Assembly (NCBI RefSeq): GCF_000327065.1
Contig: NC_019936.1
Span: forward strand, 2,880,001-2,944,000
DNA length: 64,000 bases
Source: Stutzerimonas stutzeri RCH2
GTDB taxonomy: Bacteria > Pseudomonadota > Gammaproteobacteria > Pseudomonadales > Pseudomonadaceae
Direction of reading: 5' to 3'
Shown: one piece after another, positions 47,503-58,323 of the stretch
Numbering within the stretch: position 1 is the stretch's first letter
Layout of the letters: the number at the start of each line of letters is the position of its first letter
The notes under the pieces: generated by a model
What the model saw: the letters and a program-made list of their open reading frames with translations, nothing else
Told to the model about the DNA's origin: nothing
Database searches by the model: none
Made by a program: the position numbers and the translations under genes

Positions 47503-48399
47503 ATGGCCCGCCGCCGCAAGCAATCCCCTTTCGAAGACCTGATCGATCTCGCAGCATTGATGCCTTGGTGGATCACCCTTCCACTGGCGCTCATCGCGTA
47601 CCTGTGGCTCAACAGCATCGTCACTTCACCGATACCGGCACCAGCCAATCCAGCCGATTTAGGCAGCCACATGTCCGGCATGATGCTTCGCGGATTGGCG
47701 GTACCCGCGCAGTACTTCGTCCCTGCCGCGCTGGTATTCGGAGCCATCGCTTCGGCCTTTGGCCGCATGCGGCGCAAGAAGCTCTTCGACTCCGTCGCAA
47801 GCAACGAAAACACCCTCGAATCCATCAGCTGGCGCGAGTTCGAGTTGCTCGTAGGCGAAGCGTTCCGACGCAAGGGTTTTACCGTTCAGGAGACTGGCCA
47901 AGGTGGGGCCGATGGCGGCATCGACTTGGTGCTGCTCAAGGATGGAGAAAAGTACCTAGTCCAATGCAAGCAATGGCGCCGCCAGCTGGTCCAGGTGAAC
48001 GTAATCCGTGAGTTGTTCGGTGTTATGACGGCCGAGGGAGCGAAAGGCGGCTTCGTCGTGATTTCCGGTCGGTTTACCGAAGATGCGAAGGTGTTCGCCC
48101 AGGGCAAGAATTTGCAGCTGATCGAAGGCGCCGAGCTGAACGAGATGATTCGCCAGAGCCGCGCAACCGCGACGCGTCAGAAGGCACAACCGACAACCAG
48201 CAAAGCGCCCTACCAGCCTACACCGGCCACATCAGACCCACTTGTCGAAACCCCTTGCGCAACACAACCCATCTGCCCTACCTGTCAGGCACCGATGGTT
48301 CAGCGCGTGGCGAAACGAGGAAGCAATGCCGGGAATACGTTTTGGGGTTGTTCGCAGTACCCCAAATGCAAGACCACACGAAACGAGATTCCTGCATAG
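47503..48399 (+). CDS. Membrane-anchored Mrr-type restriction endonuclease with topoisomerase-type zinc ribbon
   Basis: The 298-aa protein has two TM segments (about 22-42 and 66-88), then an Mrr-like PD-(D/E)xK nuclease domain (about 108-215) and a C4 zinc ribbon (about 255-295). Nuclease residues are Glu114 (REFELL), Asp141 (GGIDLV) and Gln154/Lys156 (QCKQW). The zinc ribbon reads CPTCQAPM ... FWGCSQYPKCKTT, like topoisomerase I tails. Mrr-type enzymes cut modified or foreign DNA. The membrane anchor suggests action at DNA entry, which is inference. No methyltransferase is nearby. It precedes a PLD-type nuclease. Confidence 0.85.
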   Translation: MARRRKQSPFEDLIDLAALMPWWITLPLALIAYLWLNSIVTSPIPAPANPADLGSHMSGMMLRGLAVPAQYFVPAALVFGAIASAFGRMRRKKLFDSVASNENTLESISWREFELLVGEAFRRKGFTVQETGQGGADGGIDLVLLKDGEKYLVQCKQWRRQLVQVNVIRELFGVMTAEGAKGGFVVISGRFTEDAKVFAQGKNLQLIEGAELNEMIRQSRATATRQKAQPTTSKAPYQPTPATSDPLVETPCATQPICPTCQAPMVQRVAKRGSNAGNTFWGCSQYPKCKTTRNEIPA

Positions 48400-48507
48400 C
48401 GGACGTTCTAAAAGTGTGGATGGAAAGCCGGAACGGCCCCGCCTTGCACGGCACTAATAAAGCGTGTGAAATCGTCCGCCTCGCTAGCCACCACCATGGA
48501 GGGCCCT

Positions 48508-49200
48508 GTGGCCAAGTTCCTGAATACCAGCGCAACGAACTATTACCTCGAAGAGATGATCAAGACGGCCAAGGACCGCCTGATTCTGATCAGTCCTTTC
48601 CTGCGCTTGAACGAGCGCATCAAGGAGCTCTTGGAAGACAAGGATCGGCTAAAAATCGACGTTCGAATTGTGTACGGAAAAAGTGAGCTGCAGCCCGAAG
48701 AGGTCAACTGGCTCAAAGGCCTCAGCTACATCCGCACCAGCTTCTGCAAGAACCTTCACGCCAAGTGCTACCTCAACGAAGAGAGCTGCATTATTACCAG
48801 CCTCAACCTCTATGAGTTCAGCCAAGTCAACAATAACGAGATGGGCATTTTCATTGACCGGCAGAACGATACCGATCTCTACCGAGACGCCTACGAAGAA
48901 GCCCAACGAATAATCCGCATCAGCGATGAGGTGCGCATTTCGCTTGAAGTGGTCGCCAAGGATAGCGAGCCAGCTAGCGAAACAGACGACAGCACAAACA
49001 AGCTGACCAGCTCAAAAATGGCGCAAAAGCTTGGGCTCAAGACGCCAGAATTTCTTGAAAAGTTATTAAGCCAAGGGTTTCTTGAGCTCCGCGACGGCAA
49101 GAACTACCTGACCGACAAAGGTAAGGAAGCTGGTGGCGAGTTTCGCATGAGCCCGAAGTTCGGCCCGTACTTCCTATGGCCAGTGGCGCTGGATATCTAG
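48508..49200 (+). CDS. PLD-type nuclease-like protein with C-terminal winged-helix-like domain
   Basis: The 230-aa protein starts at the GTG at 48508, since GGAGGG lies six bases upstream; an ATG at 48496 is also in frame. The phospholipase D-like domain (about 1-145) has His84/Lys86 (NLHAKCY) and Ser98/Asn100 (ITSLNLYE), one HxK site as in dimeric PLD nucleases such as BfiI or Nuc. The C-terminal part (about 160-230, SSKMAQKLGLKTPEFLEKLL, then YLTDKGKEAGGEF) resembles a DNA-binding winged helix. It follows the Mrr-type gene by 108 bp and may be a defence or DNA-processing enzyme. Confidence 0.75.
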   Translation: MAKFLNTSATNYYLEEMIKTAKDRLILISPFLRLNERIKELLEDKDRLKIDVRIVYGKSELQPEEVNWLKGLSYIRTSFCKNLHAKCYLNEESCIITSLNLYEFSQVNNNEMGIFIDRQNDTDLYRDAYEEAQRIIRISDEVRISLEVVAKDSEPASETDDSTNKLTSSKMAQKLGLKTPEFLEKLLSQGFLELRDGKNYLTDKGKEAGGEFRMSPKFGPYFLWPVALDI

Positions 49201-49239
49201 CCTGCCAACGGCTAGCCGGATGCGGATACACGAACTCAG

Positions 49240-49505
49240 ACGATGCCAAACGCCCCTTCAGTAGGGTGAGCGGAATCGTCGTGGAGGGGGTTGAGCGGCA
49301 TGGATGCCGCGAGAGCCGCGATGGGCCAGGGATGGCCCATCGCGGCGTGCCCCTGGAATGGCGATGGAGCAAACGAACCCGGAGCGAAGCGCAGAGCCGG
49401 ATGCAGGGGCAAGCCCTTTTGGTTCCTTTTGGCGGGGCCGGCCATCCGGGCGACTGCAAAAGGGACCCGCCCAGCGGGGCGGAACCAATGCCAGAAGCAA
49501 CTCGG
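49240..49505. repeat. Palindrome-rich non-coding element
   Basis: The region between the PLD gene and the broken LysR gene has no credible gene but many short palindromes: GCGGCATGGATGCCGC, GATGGGCCA ... TGGCCCATC, and GGGACCCGCCCAGCGGGGC. Frames can be translated on both strands with equal ease, as in structured repeats. It looks like a dispersed intergenic element of this group, but only one copy is in the window. The rest of 49201-49581 holds a REP. Confidence 0.5.
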
Positions 49506-49537
49506 AAACGATCCGAGCAAGTAGCCTGGAAGTGACG

Positions 49538-49569
49538 CGTGGAAAAGGCTTCGCCGTTTTCCACCCTAC
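49538..49569. repeat. REP palindrome after the LysR pseudogene
   Basis: The same GTGGAAAAGGCTTCGCCG ... CCACCCTAC palindrome as at 45430 and 46681, with the preceding GTAGCCTGGAAGTGACG also conserved. It ends 12 bp before the LysR stop. Confidence 0.88.
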
Positions 49570-49581
49570 GCGGCGGCGCGA

Positions 49582-50483
49582 TTACCCGGTCAACTCACAC
49601 AACCCACCCGGCACCTTCATCACCCACTCCCTCACCGCCCGAACCGTCGGATCATCCCGACGGCTCTCTGGATATACGAGATGAAACGGCCTGCCCTCCA
49701 TCTCCGGCCCGAACGGCTGCACCAGCCGCCCTTCCCTCAGTTCGTCCTCGATCAACTGCCGACTCATCAACGCCACGCCCTGCGCGCCGATGGCGGCGGA
49801 GATGGCGTGGGTCTCGTCGGAGAAGACCAGCCCGGCGCTCACATCCAGCCGCGGCACGTTGGCGAGCTTCTGCCACGACGCCCAATGAATCGGAGCGGAC
49901 AAGGCGGCTTGCGCACGGAAATGAATCAAAGGGTGTTTGGGCAGCTCAGCAATCGCAAGCCGAGGTGCGGGCTGCAGACCGGGACGAAAGTGTTGTCGAA
50001 CAGCTTCTCCGCTACCAGACCGGGCCAGCGACCGTCGCCGTAGCGGATGGCGATATCCGCCGTGACGCCATCCAGCGCGACTGGCTCATGGGAGGTGTGG
50101 AAGCGCAGATCGATATCGGGGTGGGAATCGCGCAGCAGGCAGACCCAGGGCACCAGCCAGCGCACCGCGATGGCCGGTGTAGTGCTAAGGGTGATTGCCT
50201 GGCGACGAGGCGCCGCGCTGAGGCGTTCGACCGCCCCGCTGATGCTGTCGAAGGCCGTTTCCAACGTCTGTTGCAGCTCCCGCCCCGGGTCGGTCAGTTC
50301 CAGCTTTCGCGGTTTGCGCAGAAACAGCGCCACGCCGAGGGACTCCTCCAGCGAGCGGATCTGGTGGCTGATCGCTGTGGCCGTGACGGACAGCTCCTCG
50401 GCGGCCTGCTTGGCGCTCTCGTGGCGGGCCGCGGCTTCGAAGGCCCGTAGCGCAGAAAGCGAGGGTAACCGGCGGTGCACCAT
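49582..50483 (-). pseudogene. LysR-family regulator (GcvA-like), frameshifted
   Basis: The N-terminal part, from the ATG at 50483 (MVHRRLPSLSALRAFEAAARH), has the LysR helix-turn-helix (AEELSVTATAISHQIRSLEE) and half of the effector domain, but stops at 49926. The rest (ELPKHPLIHF ... DVSAGLVFSDETHAISAAIGAQ) is in another frame to 49582. The shift lies near 49955. Adding one G there (GGCTTGGCGATTGCTGAG) gives a 300-aa intact protein. It is divergent from azoR, its likely target. The defect may be real or a sequencing error. Confidence 0.82.
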
Positions 50484-50535
50484 GGCTGAGTTTCTCTCAC
50501 CTGTAGTTGGAAAAAATGGTCGTTTGTCGCCAGTA

Positions 50536-50553
50536 CAGCCTAGCCCTAGGCTG
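50536..50553. promoter_or_regulatory. Palindrome in the LysR-azoR intergenic region
   Basis: CAGCCTAG-CC-CTAGGCTG is a perfect 18-bp dyad midway between the divergent starts (50483 and 50601). It is a candidate operator for the LysR regulator. Base composition does not show the usual T-N11-A core. Confidence 0.45.
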
Positions 50554-50600
50554 GATTTACCGCGAACGACAGATGAGTTCAATCACAGAGGAGAATCACC

Positions 50601-51323
50601 ATGACGCACCTTCTGCACCTCGACGCCAGCGCCCGCCCCGGCCTTGCCGGCAAGGATGAACACGGTTCCCACAGCCGTAACCTCACCCACCGCTTCGTCA
50701 GCCAGTGGGCGGCCGGCCGCGCGCAGGACGGCATCGTTTACCGGGACATAGGCCAGAACCCGCCGTCCTTTATCAGCCATGACTGGATCGCCTCCAGCTT
50801 CACGCCGGAAGAACGCCGTGAGCCGTGGATGCGGGACACGCTGGTGGAAAGCGACCTGCTGGTCGATGAGCTGATCGCCGCCGATGTATTGGTCATCGGT
50901 ACGCCGCTCTACAACTTCGGCATGCCCGCGGCGCTGAAGGCCTGGATCGACCAGATCGTGCGCCCGGGCCGGACGGTCGAGGTCGACGAAAGCAAGCTGC
51001 CCGACCCGTACGTGCCGTTGCTGGCGGACCGGCCACGGCATGCAGTCATACTCAGTGCCCGGGGCGGCATCGGCTTTGGTCCCGGTGGGGAGATGGCGCA
51101 CATGAATCACCTGGAGCCGAACCTGGTGACGGCACTCAATTTCATCGGCATCACCCGCATTCACCAGATCGCCATTGAAGGTCAGGAAACCGGTGGCGAG
51201 GTATTGGCTGCCTCGGTGGCCGAGGCGCTGCGGCAGGTAGATGCGTTGGTGAAGAAGCTGCAGGCGGAGCTTAATGGCGCACCTGTGGGTCGGGTCGAGC
51301 AGAGGCAGGCGGAGGCGGTTTAG
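50601..51323 (+). CDS. azoR: FMN-dependent NADH-azoreductase-type flavoprotein (AzoR family)
   Basis: The 240-aa flavodoxin-fold oxidoreductase begins MTHLLHLDASARPG. The FMN-binding region GTPLYNFGMPAALKAWID and the later SARGGIGFG loop are typical. It would reduce quinones or azo compounds with NAD(P)H. GAGGAG lies before the ATG. The C-terminal ~20 residues are extra. It is divergent from a LysR-type gene, a common layout for redox-stress enzymes. Confidence 0.85.
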   Translation: MTHLLHLDASARPGLAGKDEHGSHSRNLTHRFVSQWAAGRAQDGIVYRDIGQNPPSFISHDWIASSFTPEERREPWMRDTLVESDLLVDELIAADVLVIGTPLYNFGMPAALKAWIDQIVRPGRTVEVDESKLPDPYVPLLADRPRHAVILSARGGIGFGPGGEMAHMNHLEPNLVTALNFIGITRIHQIAIEGQETGGEVLAASVAEALRQVDALVKKLQAELNGAPVGRVEQRQAEAV

Positions 51324-51368
51324 TGGTGTTGCCGGCGCGTAGCATTTCTAGACGGCCGAGAACGGACG

Positions 51369-51400
51369 GGTGGAAAAGGCGTTGCCGTTTTCCTCCCTAC
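51369..51400. repeat. Diverged REP palindrome between azoR and katG
   Basis: GGTGGAAAAGGCGTTGCCG ... TTCCTCCCTACGG keeps the palindrome with two changes (CGTTG loop, TCCTCC). It lies in the 120-bp gap between convergent azoR and katG. Confidence 0.75.
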
Positions 51401-51443
51401 GGCCTGGTTGGTCAGCGGCGCCCGAAGGCGCCGCCGCACCGTT

Positions 51444-53774
<2,331 letters not shown>

Positions 53775-53857
53775 TCAGTTCTGGCACCGCCGATTGAAGC
53801 CTTGAGCGCAGCAACGACGGGGCTTGGCTCGCATTGAAGAGTGCCAACAGGCCTGAT

Positions 53858-53894
53858 ATCGTTTTTCGCTATTGGGTCGATAGACGATGGCTTG
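53858..53894. promoter_or_regulatory. OxyR-like binding site upstream of katG
   Basis: The OxyR pattern ATAG-N7-CTAT-N7-ATAG-N7-CTAT is met as ATCG-N7-CTAT-N7-ATAG-N7-CTTG, 13 of 16 positions with exact spacing. It lies 183 bp from the katG start in a 374-bp gap (53676-54049) that holds no other feature I could support. KatG is a classic OxyR target. Confidence 0.55.
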
Positions 53895-54049
53895 GCAAGC
53901 GAGCATGAACAGATTTTTTTGGATGACTGAGTACCTCCGAGCAGGCACGGGATGCGCGTAATCCGGGCACTGAGCAGCGTCTAACCAAGCTCCGTGCTGC
54001 ATCCGCCGCTACAATGCCGCCCCCTTACCGCCATGCCGGAGCCCAGCCC

Positions 54050-54721
54050 ATGTTCACCCTCACCCATCTGGACACCCCGCCGCCGGAGTCGCTGAAAAGC
54101 CAGGTGCTGCAGATGGTGGTGGACTATCTCGGCGACATCAGCCCGGTCTCGCTGCAGCCCAGCAACCCGCTGTATCAGCTGTATCAGTACGTGGTGGGTT
54201 TCGAGGTGCATCGTTACCTGGACAGCATGGACGGCGCGCAGCCCGGCAAGCCGGAGCTGATCATGGCGCTGGAGGCTGACGACCCGGCTGTCCTGCTCGG
54301 CTTCGCGCTGTACCTGCCCTTTGTGGATGATCCCGAAGCCTGCGCACTGGTCTATCTGGCGGTCGACGTCGGCCATCGTCGCCAGGGCGTCGGTCGGGCC
54401 ATGGTCGAAGCGATGGTGGCGCGTTATCCCCATGCGGAGGTGGCGTGCGTTGCAGGCAAGGTGCCGTATTTCAGCGCACTGGGCTTTCAGCCGCTGGCGG
54501 CGCGCGGCCCGCAGGTAGTGATGAATACCCGTAACGAGGCTTCGAACGGCGCGGTGGCGGTGCAGGATCTGGAGCCGATCTTCCAGTCCAAGGAAGTCCG
54601 GCAGATCTACAGCTATCTGGTGCAGCAGAACGGCAAAAAGGCCATGAGCGAGGCAGAGAAACAGCGCGACCGCCTGCTCGATCAGATGGCGCGCCAGGCT
54701 GACCAGCTGATGGAAAACTAA
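54050..54721 (+). CDS. GNAT-family N-acetyltransferase
   Basis: The 223-aa protein from the ATG at 54050 (MFTLTHLDTPPPESL) has a GNAT fold in the centre. The acetyl-CoA loop is in VGHRRQGVGRAMVEAMVARYP (R/QxxGxG/A type), preceded by LVYLAVDV. The C-terminal part (about 185-223) is a charged helix (KAMSEAEKQRDRLLDQM). Substrate unknown. A start 36 bp upstream is in frame but has no ribosome-binding site. Confidence 0.82.
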   Translation: MFTLTHLDTPPPESLKSQVLQMVVDYLGDISPVSLQPSNPLYQLYQYVVGFEVHRYLDSMDGAQPGKPELIMALEADDPAVLLGFALYLPFVDDPEACALVYLAVDVGHRRQGVGRAMVEAMVARYPHAEVACVAGKVPYFSALGFQPLAARGPQVVMNTRNEASNGAVAVQDLEPIFQSKEVRQIYSYLVQQNGKKAMSEAEKQRDRLLDQMARQADQLMEN

Positions 54722-54779
54722 GCGTCGGCCCGGCGTCTGCACTGACTGTCCAGAACGCTCCCGGACGCAGCCTCGCTGA

Positions 54780-55523
54780 TCAGCGCTTTATGCAGACAAA
54801 TAGCGCGTTCCCTGAAACCTCGTTCCAGGGCACGATCTTCTCGTAGTCATGCTCGAGCACATGCACCTCGAAGTACGACTCCAACAGCTCGCTCAGCTCG
54901 GCAAAGCTCACGGCCACCATCGCGTGTTCGTCGTGCCAGACCTGGCTTTGATCGGCGACGGACTTTTCGATGCGCAGCCTCAGCAGTTGCTGCTCCCCTT
55001 CACCCGGGTAGTGCCAGCCGGAGCTGAAGGTGAACAGGCCGTCCGCATGTCTGGCCGTGTGCGAGACGAATGAGGCGTTGTCGATCCGGCGCTTGTCCAC
55101 GGCGTTGAAGCAGAACAGCCCGCCTGGGGCCAGCGCGGCATGCACGCTGGCGATGCAGGCCTTGAGCCGCTCGACACCGCCGCTGTAGTGGATAGAGTAA
55201 AGAAAGCAGGTGATCAGATCGGCCGGTTGCTCGACGGCAAAGCCACACATGTCCTGTAGGGAAAACTGCGCTTCCGGGCAGCGCACCGCCGCCCTGTCGA
55301 GCATCGGCTGATTGATGTCGAGCCCGCCGCTGGTATAGCCGGCATCGATGAAATGGCGGACGTGCGGGCCCGTGCCGCAGGCGAGGTCCAGATGCCTCGT
55401 CCCGCCGTTGCCGAACAGCTGCTGCAATCGCTGGACGCAGTGGCTTTGCGCCCCGTAGTCGATGTCCGCACACATGAGATCGTAGTAACCCGACAAGTCG
55501 GTATAGAGAGCATCGCCGGGCAT
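54780..55523 (-). CDS. Class I SAM-dependent methyltransferase
   Basis: The 247-aa protein has the SAM-binding motif HLDLACGTGPHVRHF (about 43-57) and the acidic post-I residue in GLDINQPML. Motif IV-like LITCFLYSIHY and a C-terminal beta-rich part follow. The start is MPGDALYTDLSGYYDLMCADI. The substrate is not predictable. It is convergent with the acetyltransferase gene. Confidence 0.85.
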   Translation of the reverse strand: MPGDALYTDLSGYYDLMCADIDYGAQSHCVQRLQQLFGNGGTRHLDLACGTGPHVRHFIDAGYTSGGLDINQPMLDRAAVRCPEAQFSLQDMCGFAVEQPADLITCFLYSIHYSGGVERLKACIASVHAALAPGGLFCFNAVDKRRIDNASFVSHTARHADGLFTFSSGWHYPGEGEQQLLRLRIEKSVADQSQVWHDEHAMVAVSFAELSELLESYFEVHVLEHDYEKIVPWNEVSGNALFVCIKR

Positions 55524-55683
55524 GATGACCTGATGTGTGAGGGGGCTTCAGCGGGCGCGCATCATATCTCAACCACACCTCCGCGTAGTGGCCAGGCGTA
55601 GTGCTGGACTTCGCTGGACGGTGACAGGTTGCGTGGCCCGTCCAGCCGCCCTGCTCCGCCAGCATGGTCCCGGTCGCACCCGA

Positions 55684-56130
55684 TCAGTCGTCCGGAATCT
55701 CCACTTCGACCAGCTTCGCCAGAAGCGTCAGCGACTCCTGCCAGCCGAGGTAGCAGGCTTCGGCTGGGATCGCGTCCGGGACGCCTGCCTGGGCGATGCT
55801 CAGTTCGGTGCCGCAGGAAACCTGGGTGAGCGTCACCGTCACCTCAATCGTGCCCGGCAAGCCCGGATCGTCGAATGTGTCTTCGTAACGGATTCGCTGA
55901 TTTTCCAGCAGCTCCAGGAACTGCCCGGCGAAACTGTGGCTCGTGCCCGTGGAGAAATTCGTGAAGGACATTCTGTAGCGGCCGCCTACCCGCGCCTCGA
56001 TCTCGTGCACATTGCCAGTAAAGCCGTTCGGCGGCAGCCATTTGGCCTTGGCGTCTGGGTCCAGAAAGGCGCGATAGATGCGCTCAGGTGTCGCTCGCAG
56101 GACGCGGTGAAGGCGAATGGTGCTGGGCAT
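55684..56130 (-). CDS. SRPBCC/AHSA1-family protein
   Basis: The 148-aa protein has the START-like helix-grip fold of the AHA1 C-terminal (activator of Hsp90 ATPase) family: HRVLRATPERIYRAFLDPDAKA, GGRYRMSFTNFSTG and LGWQESLTLLAKLVE at the end. Bacterial members are often linked to stress or hydrophobic ligands. Function unknown. It stands alone between the methyltransferase and TetR genes. Confidence 0.85.
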   Translation of the reverse strand: MPSTIRLHRVLRATPERIYRAFLDPDAKAKWLPPNGFTGNVHEIEARVGGRYRMSFTNFSTGTSHSFAGQFLELLENQRIRYEDTFDDPGLPGTIEVTVTLTQVSCGTELSIAQAGVPDAIPAEACYLGWQESLTLLAKLVEVEIPDD

Positions 56131-56259
56131 GGCCGTTCTCCTCTGGTGGCGAATGTGCCTTGATGACCTTGATAGTCGAACGAAGGAGAGCGAATTCGAC
56201 GCAACGCTTGAATTTTCCGCCTACCCAGCATCGCAAGCGTCCACCCTAGACAAGCGCGG

Positions 56260-56892
56260 TCAAGCCGGCTCGTTCGCGCCCATGAGCGTATGCAGGCACA
56301 GGTGCTCCATGCTGGCGGCCCAGGCCTGCATGCGTTCCGCTTCAAGCTGCACCAGCATCGCGTAGCGGCGACCGCCCCATACCGAAAGATGCAGTGCTTC
56401 CAGCGTCGCAGCGCTCGGGCGTACCGGCAGATCGGTCGCCACGTCGATGACCCGGTGCCAGGCGCCCAGCAGATCCTCGTAGGCCCGACGTTGATGTTTG
56501 GGCTCGGCTACCAGCGCTTCCAGCTCGAGCATATCCGGGTGAAACCAGGGCAGCCGCGAGTCGACGCCGGCAAGGGTGCGCACCAGTCGGCGGATGCGTT
56601 CGTGCCAGGCAAGCGCCGTTGGCGCCACCGCTTGCGCGTCGATGGCCTCCAGCAACTGCTCGACGCAATAGCGCACATAGCCCGAGTGCAGGGCGTGCTT
56701 GTTGGGGAAGTAGTCGTACAGGGTGCCGATGGCCACGCCGGCTTCCAATGCGACCGCACGGGTCGTCAATCGCGACCAGCCGTCGCGCTGCCATATCCGA
56801 ACATAGGTGTCGAAAATCGCCTGTACGGTGGCCTTGGCGCGCTGCTGAGTCGGCCGTTTGAGCGGCTTGGCGCTCGGCAATCGTGTGCTCAT
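56260..56892 (-). CDS. TetR-family transcriptional regulator
   Basis: The 210-aa repressor-type protein from the ATG at 56892 (MSTRLPSAKPLKRPTQQRAKATV). The helix-turn-helix is TTRAVALEAGVAIGTLYDYFPNK in two parts (about 42-66). The C-terminal ligand domain has GGRRYAMLVQLEAERM. It is divergent from the DUF2855 gene, 73 bp between starts, so it probably controls it. Confidence 0.88.
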   Translation of the reverse strand: MSTRLPSAKPLKRPTQQRAKATVQAIFDTYVRIWQRDGWSRLTTRAVALEAGVAIGTLYDYFPNKHALHSGYVRYCVEQLLEAIDAQAVAPTALAWHERIRRLVRTLAGVDSRLPWFHPDMLELEALVAEPKHQRRAYEDLLGAWHRVIDVATDLPVRPSAATLEALHLSVWGGRRYAMLVQLEAERMQAWAASMEHLCLHTLMGANEPA

Positions 56893-56965
56893 GAAATCCG
56901 AACCCGGCGGTGAAACGAAAGGGATAGAGTCGAAGCCGTCCATTTACGAACCCAAGGTGCCATTG

Positions 56966-58069
56966 ATGAGCGTCATCCGCCAGTTGCAGAACAACAAGAA
57001 AGACATGCAGCAGACCCGCATTCAGACCCGACCGATGCCGGAGCTGAAAGCCGGCGAAGCCCTGCTGCGTATCAGCCGGCTGGCACTGACCACGAACAAT
57101 GTCACCTACGCCGCATTCGGCGAGACACCTCACCTGCGCTATTGGGACTTCTACCCCACCGGCGATAGCGAGTGGTTCCACATGCCGGCGTGGGGCTTCG
57201 CCGAAGTCGTGGAGAGCACCGTCGATGGCCTGGCGAAGGGTGAACGCTTCTATGGCTTTTGGCCGATCGCCAGCCATGTCCTCATGCAGCCGGTACGGGT
57301 TTCCGAGCGCGGCTTCTACGACGGTGCCGAACACCGACTCGAACTCACATCGGCCTACAACCAGTACCAGCGCATCAGCAGCGACGCCGCCTATCGCGCA
57401 GAGAGCGAAAACTACCAGATGCTGCTGCGCCCGCTGTTCATCACCTCGTTCATGCTGGCGGATTTCCTTGACGACAACGCCTTCTTCGGCGCGCGCCAAA
57501 TCCTGATGTCGAGCGCCTCGAGCAAGACCGCGTACGGCACGGCGTTCTGCCTGCAGGACAACCCGGCCGTGCAGCTGATCGGGCTTACTTCCGCGGGCAA
57601 CACGGACTTCGTAAAAGGGCTGGGTTGCTATCGCCAGGCAGTAGGCTACGACCAACTCGCTTCGCTGGACCCGAGCGTGCCCACGCTCTACGTCGACTTC
57701 TCCGGCAGCGCCGATCTACGCCGGCAGATCCACAGCCATTTCAAGGATGCCCTGGTGTACGACTGCTTCGCCGGGTCAGCCCAGAACCACGAATACAGAA
57801 AGACGGACGCAACGCTGGCCGGTCCGCAGCCACAGCCCTACTTCGCGCCTTATCAGATCAAGAAACGCAACGCCGACTGGGGCCCCGCCGAGGTGACCCG
57901 CCGCTTCAACGAGGCGCAACTGGCCTTTATCGCCCGGGTAAGCGATACGCAGCAGCCCTGGATGCAGGTGAACGAGCACGCCGGCCTGCAAGCGGCACAG
58001 ACGCTGGCCGAAGCCCTGATAAAAGGTGATATCAACCCGCTGGAGGGCAACGCCGTGGTCCTCGACTGA
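56966..58069 (+). CDS. DUF2855-family protein
   Basis: The 367-aa protein from the ATG at 56966 (MSVIRQLQNNKKDMQQTR). DUF2855 proteins look like MDR/quinone-reductase-fold enzymes. Here an N-terminal GroES-like part (about 25-150, LTTNNVTYAAFGETP) is followed by a Rossmann-like part (ILMSSASSKTAYGTAFCL). No zinc-binding site is visible. The frame is open upstream, but AAGGTG before 56966 supports this start. It is probably regulated by the divergent TetR gene. Confidence 0.82.
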   Translation: MSVIRQLQNNKKDMQQTRIQTRPMPELKAGEALLRISRLALTTNNVTYAAFGETPHLRYWDFYPTGDSEWFHMPAWGFAEVVESTVDGLAKGERFYGFWPIASHVLMQPVRVSERGFYDGAEHRLELTSAYNQYQRISSDAAYRAESENYQMLLRPLFITSFMLADFLDDNAFFGARQILMSSASSKTAYGTAFCLQDNPAVQLIGLTSAGNTDFVKGLGCYRQAVGYDQLASLDPSVPTLYVDFSGSADLRRQIHSHFKDALVYDCFAGSAQNHEYRKTDATLAGPQPQPYFAPYQIKKRNADWGPAEVTRRFNEAQLAFIARVSDTQQPWMQVNEHAGLQAAQTLAEALIKGDINPLEGNAVVLD

Positions 58070-58323
58070 CCTCGTTTTGATGCTGAGCAAATAACCACAG
58101 CCAGCGCGGTAGATGGATACGGCTGGCGTGTATCGAGTAAGTCGCTAGCCTGACTATGGAATTGCCCAGTATCTCGCCGCGTGAACGCGAACCCGCACTG
58201 ACGAAACCGTCTCAGGCGCAACAGAACCTGGCGCTGGCCGACGAGGCCGTGCGCAACGTGCTTCCCAGTCGCACACAGGCGGCAAAACGGAGGCGTCCAG
58301 TGAACGCCTCTGCCCCTGCGCGG

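Noticed and set aside
57853..58221. 122-codon minus-strand frame over the end of the DUF2855 gene
   Set aside because: It lies mostly opposite a recognised gene and its product has no motif.
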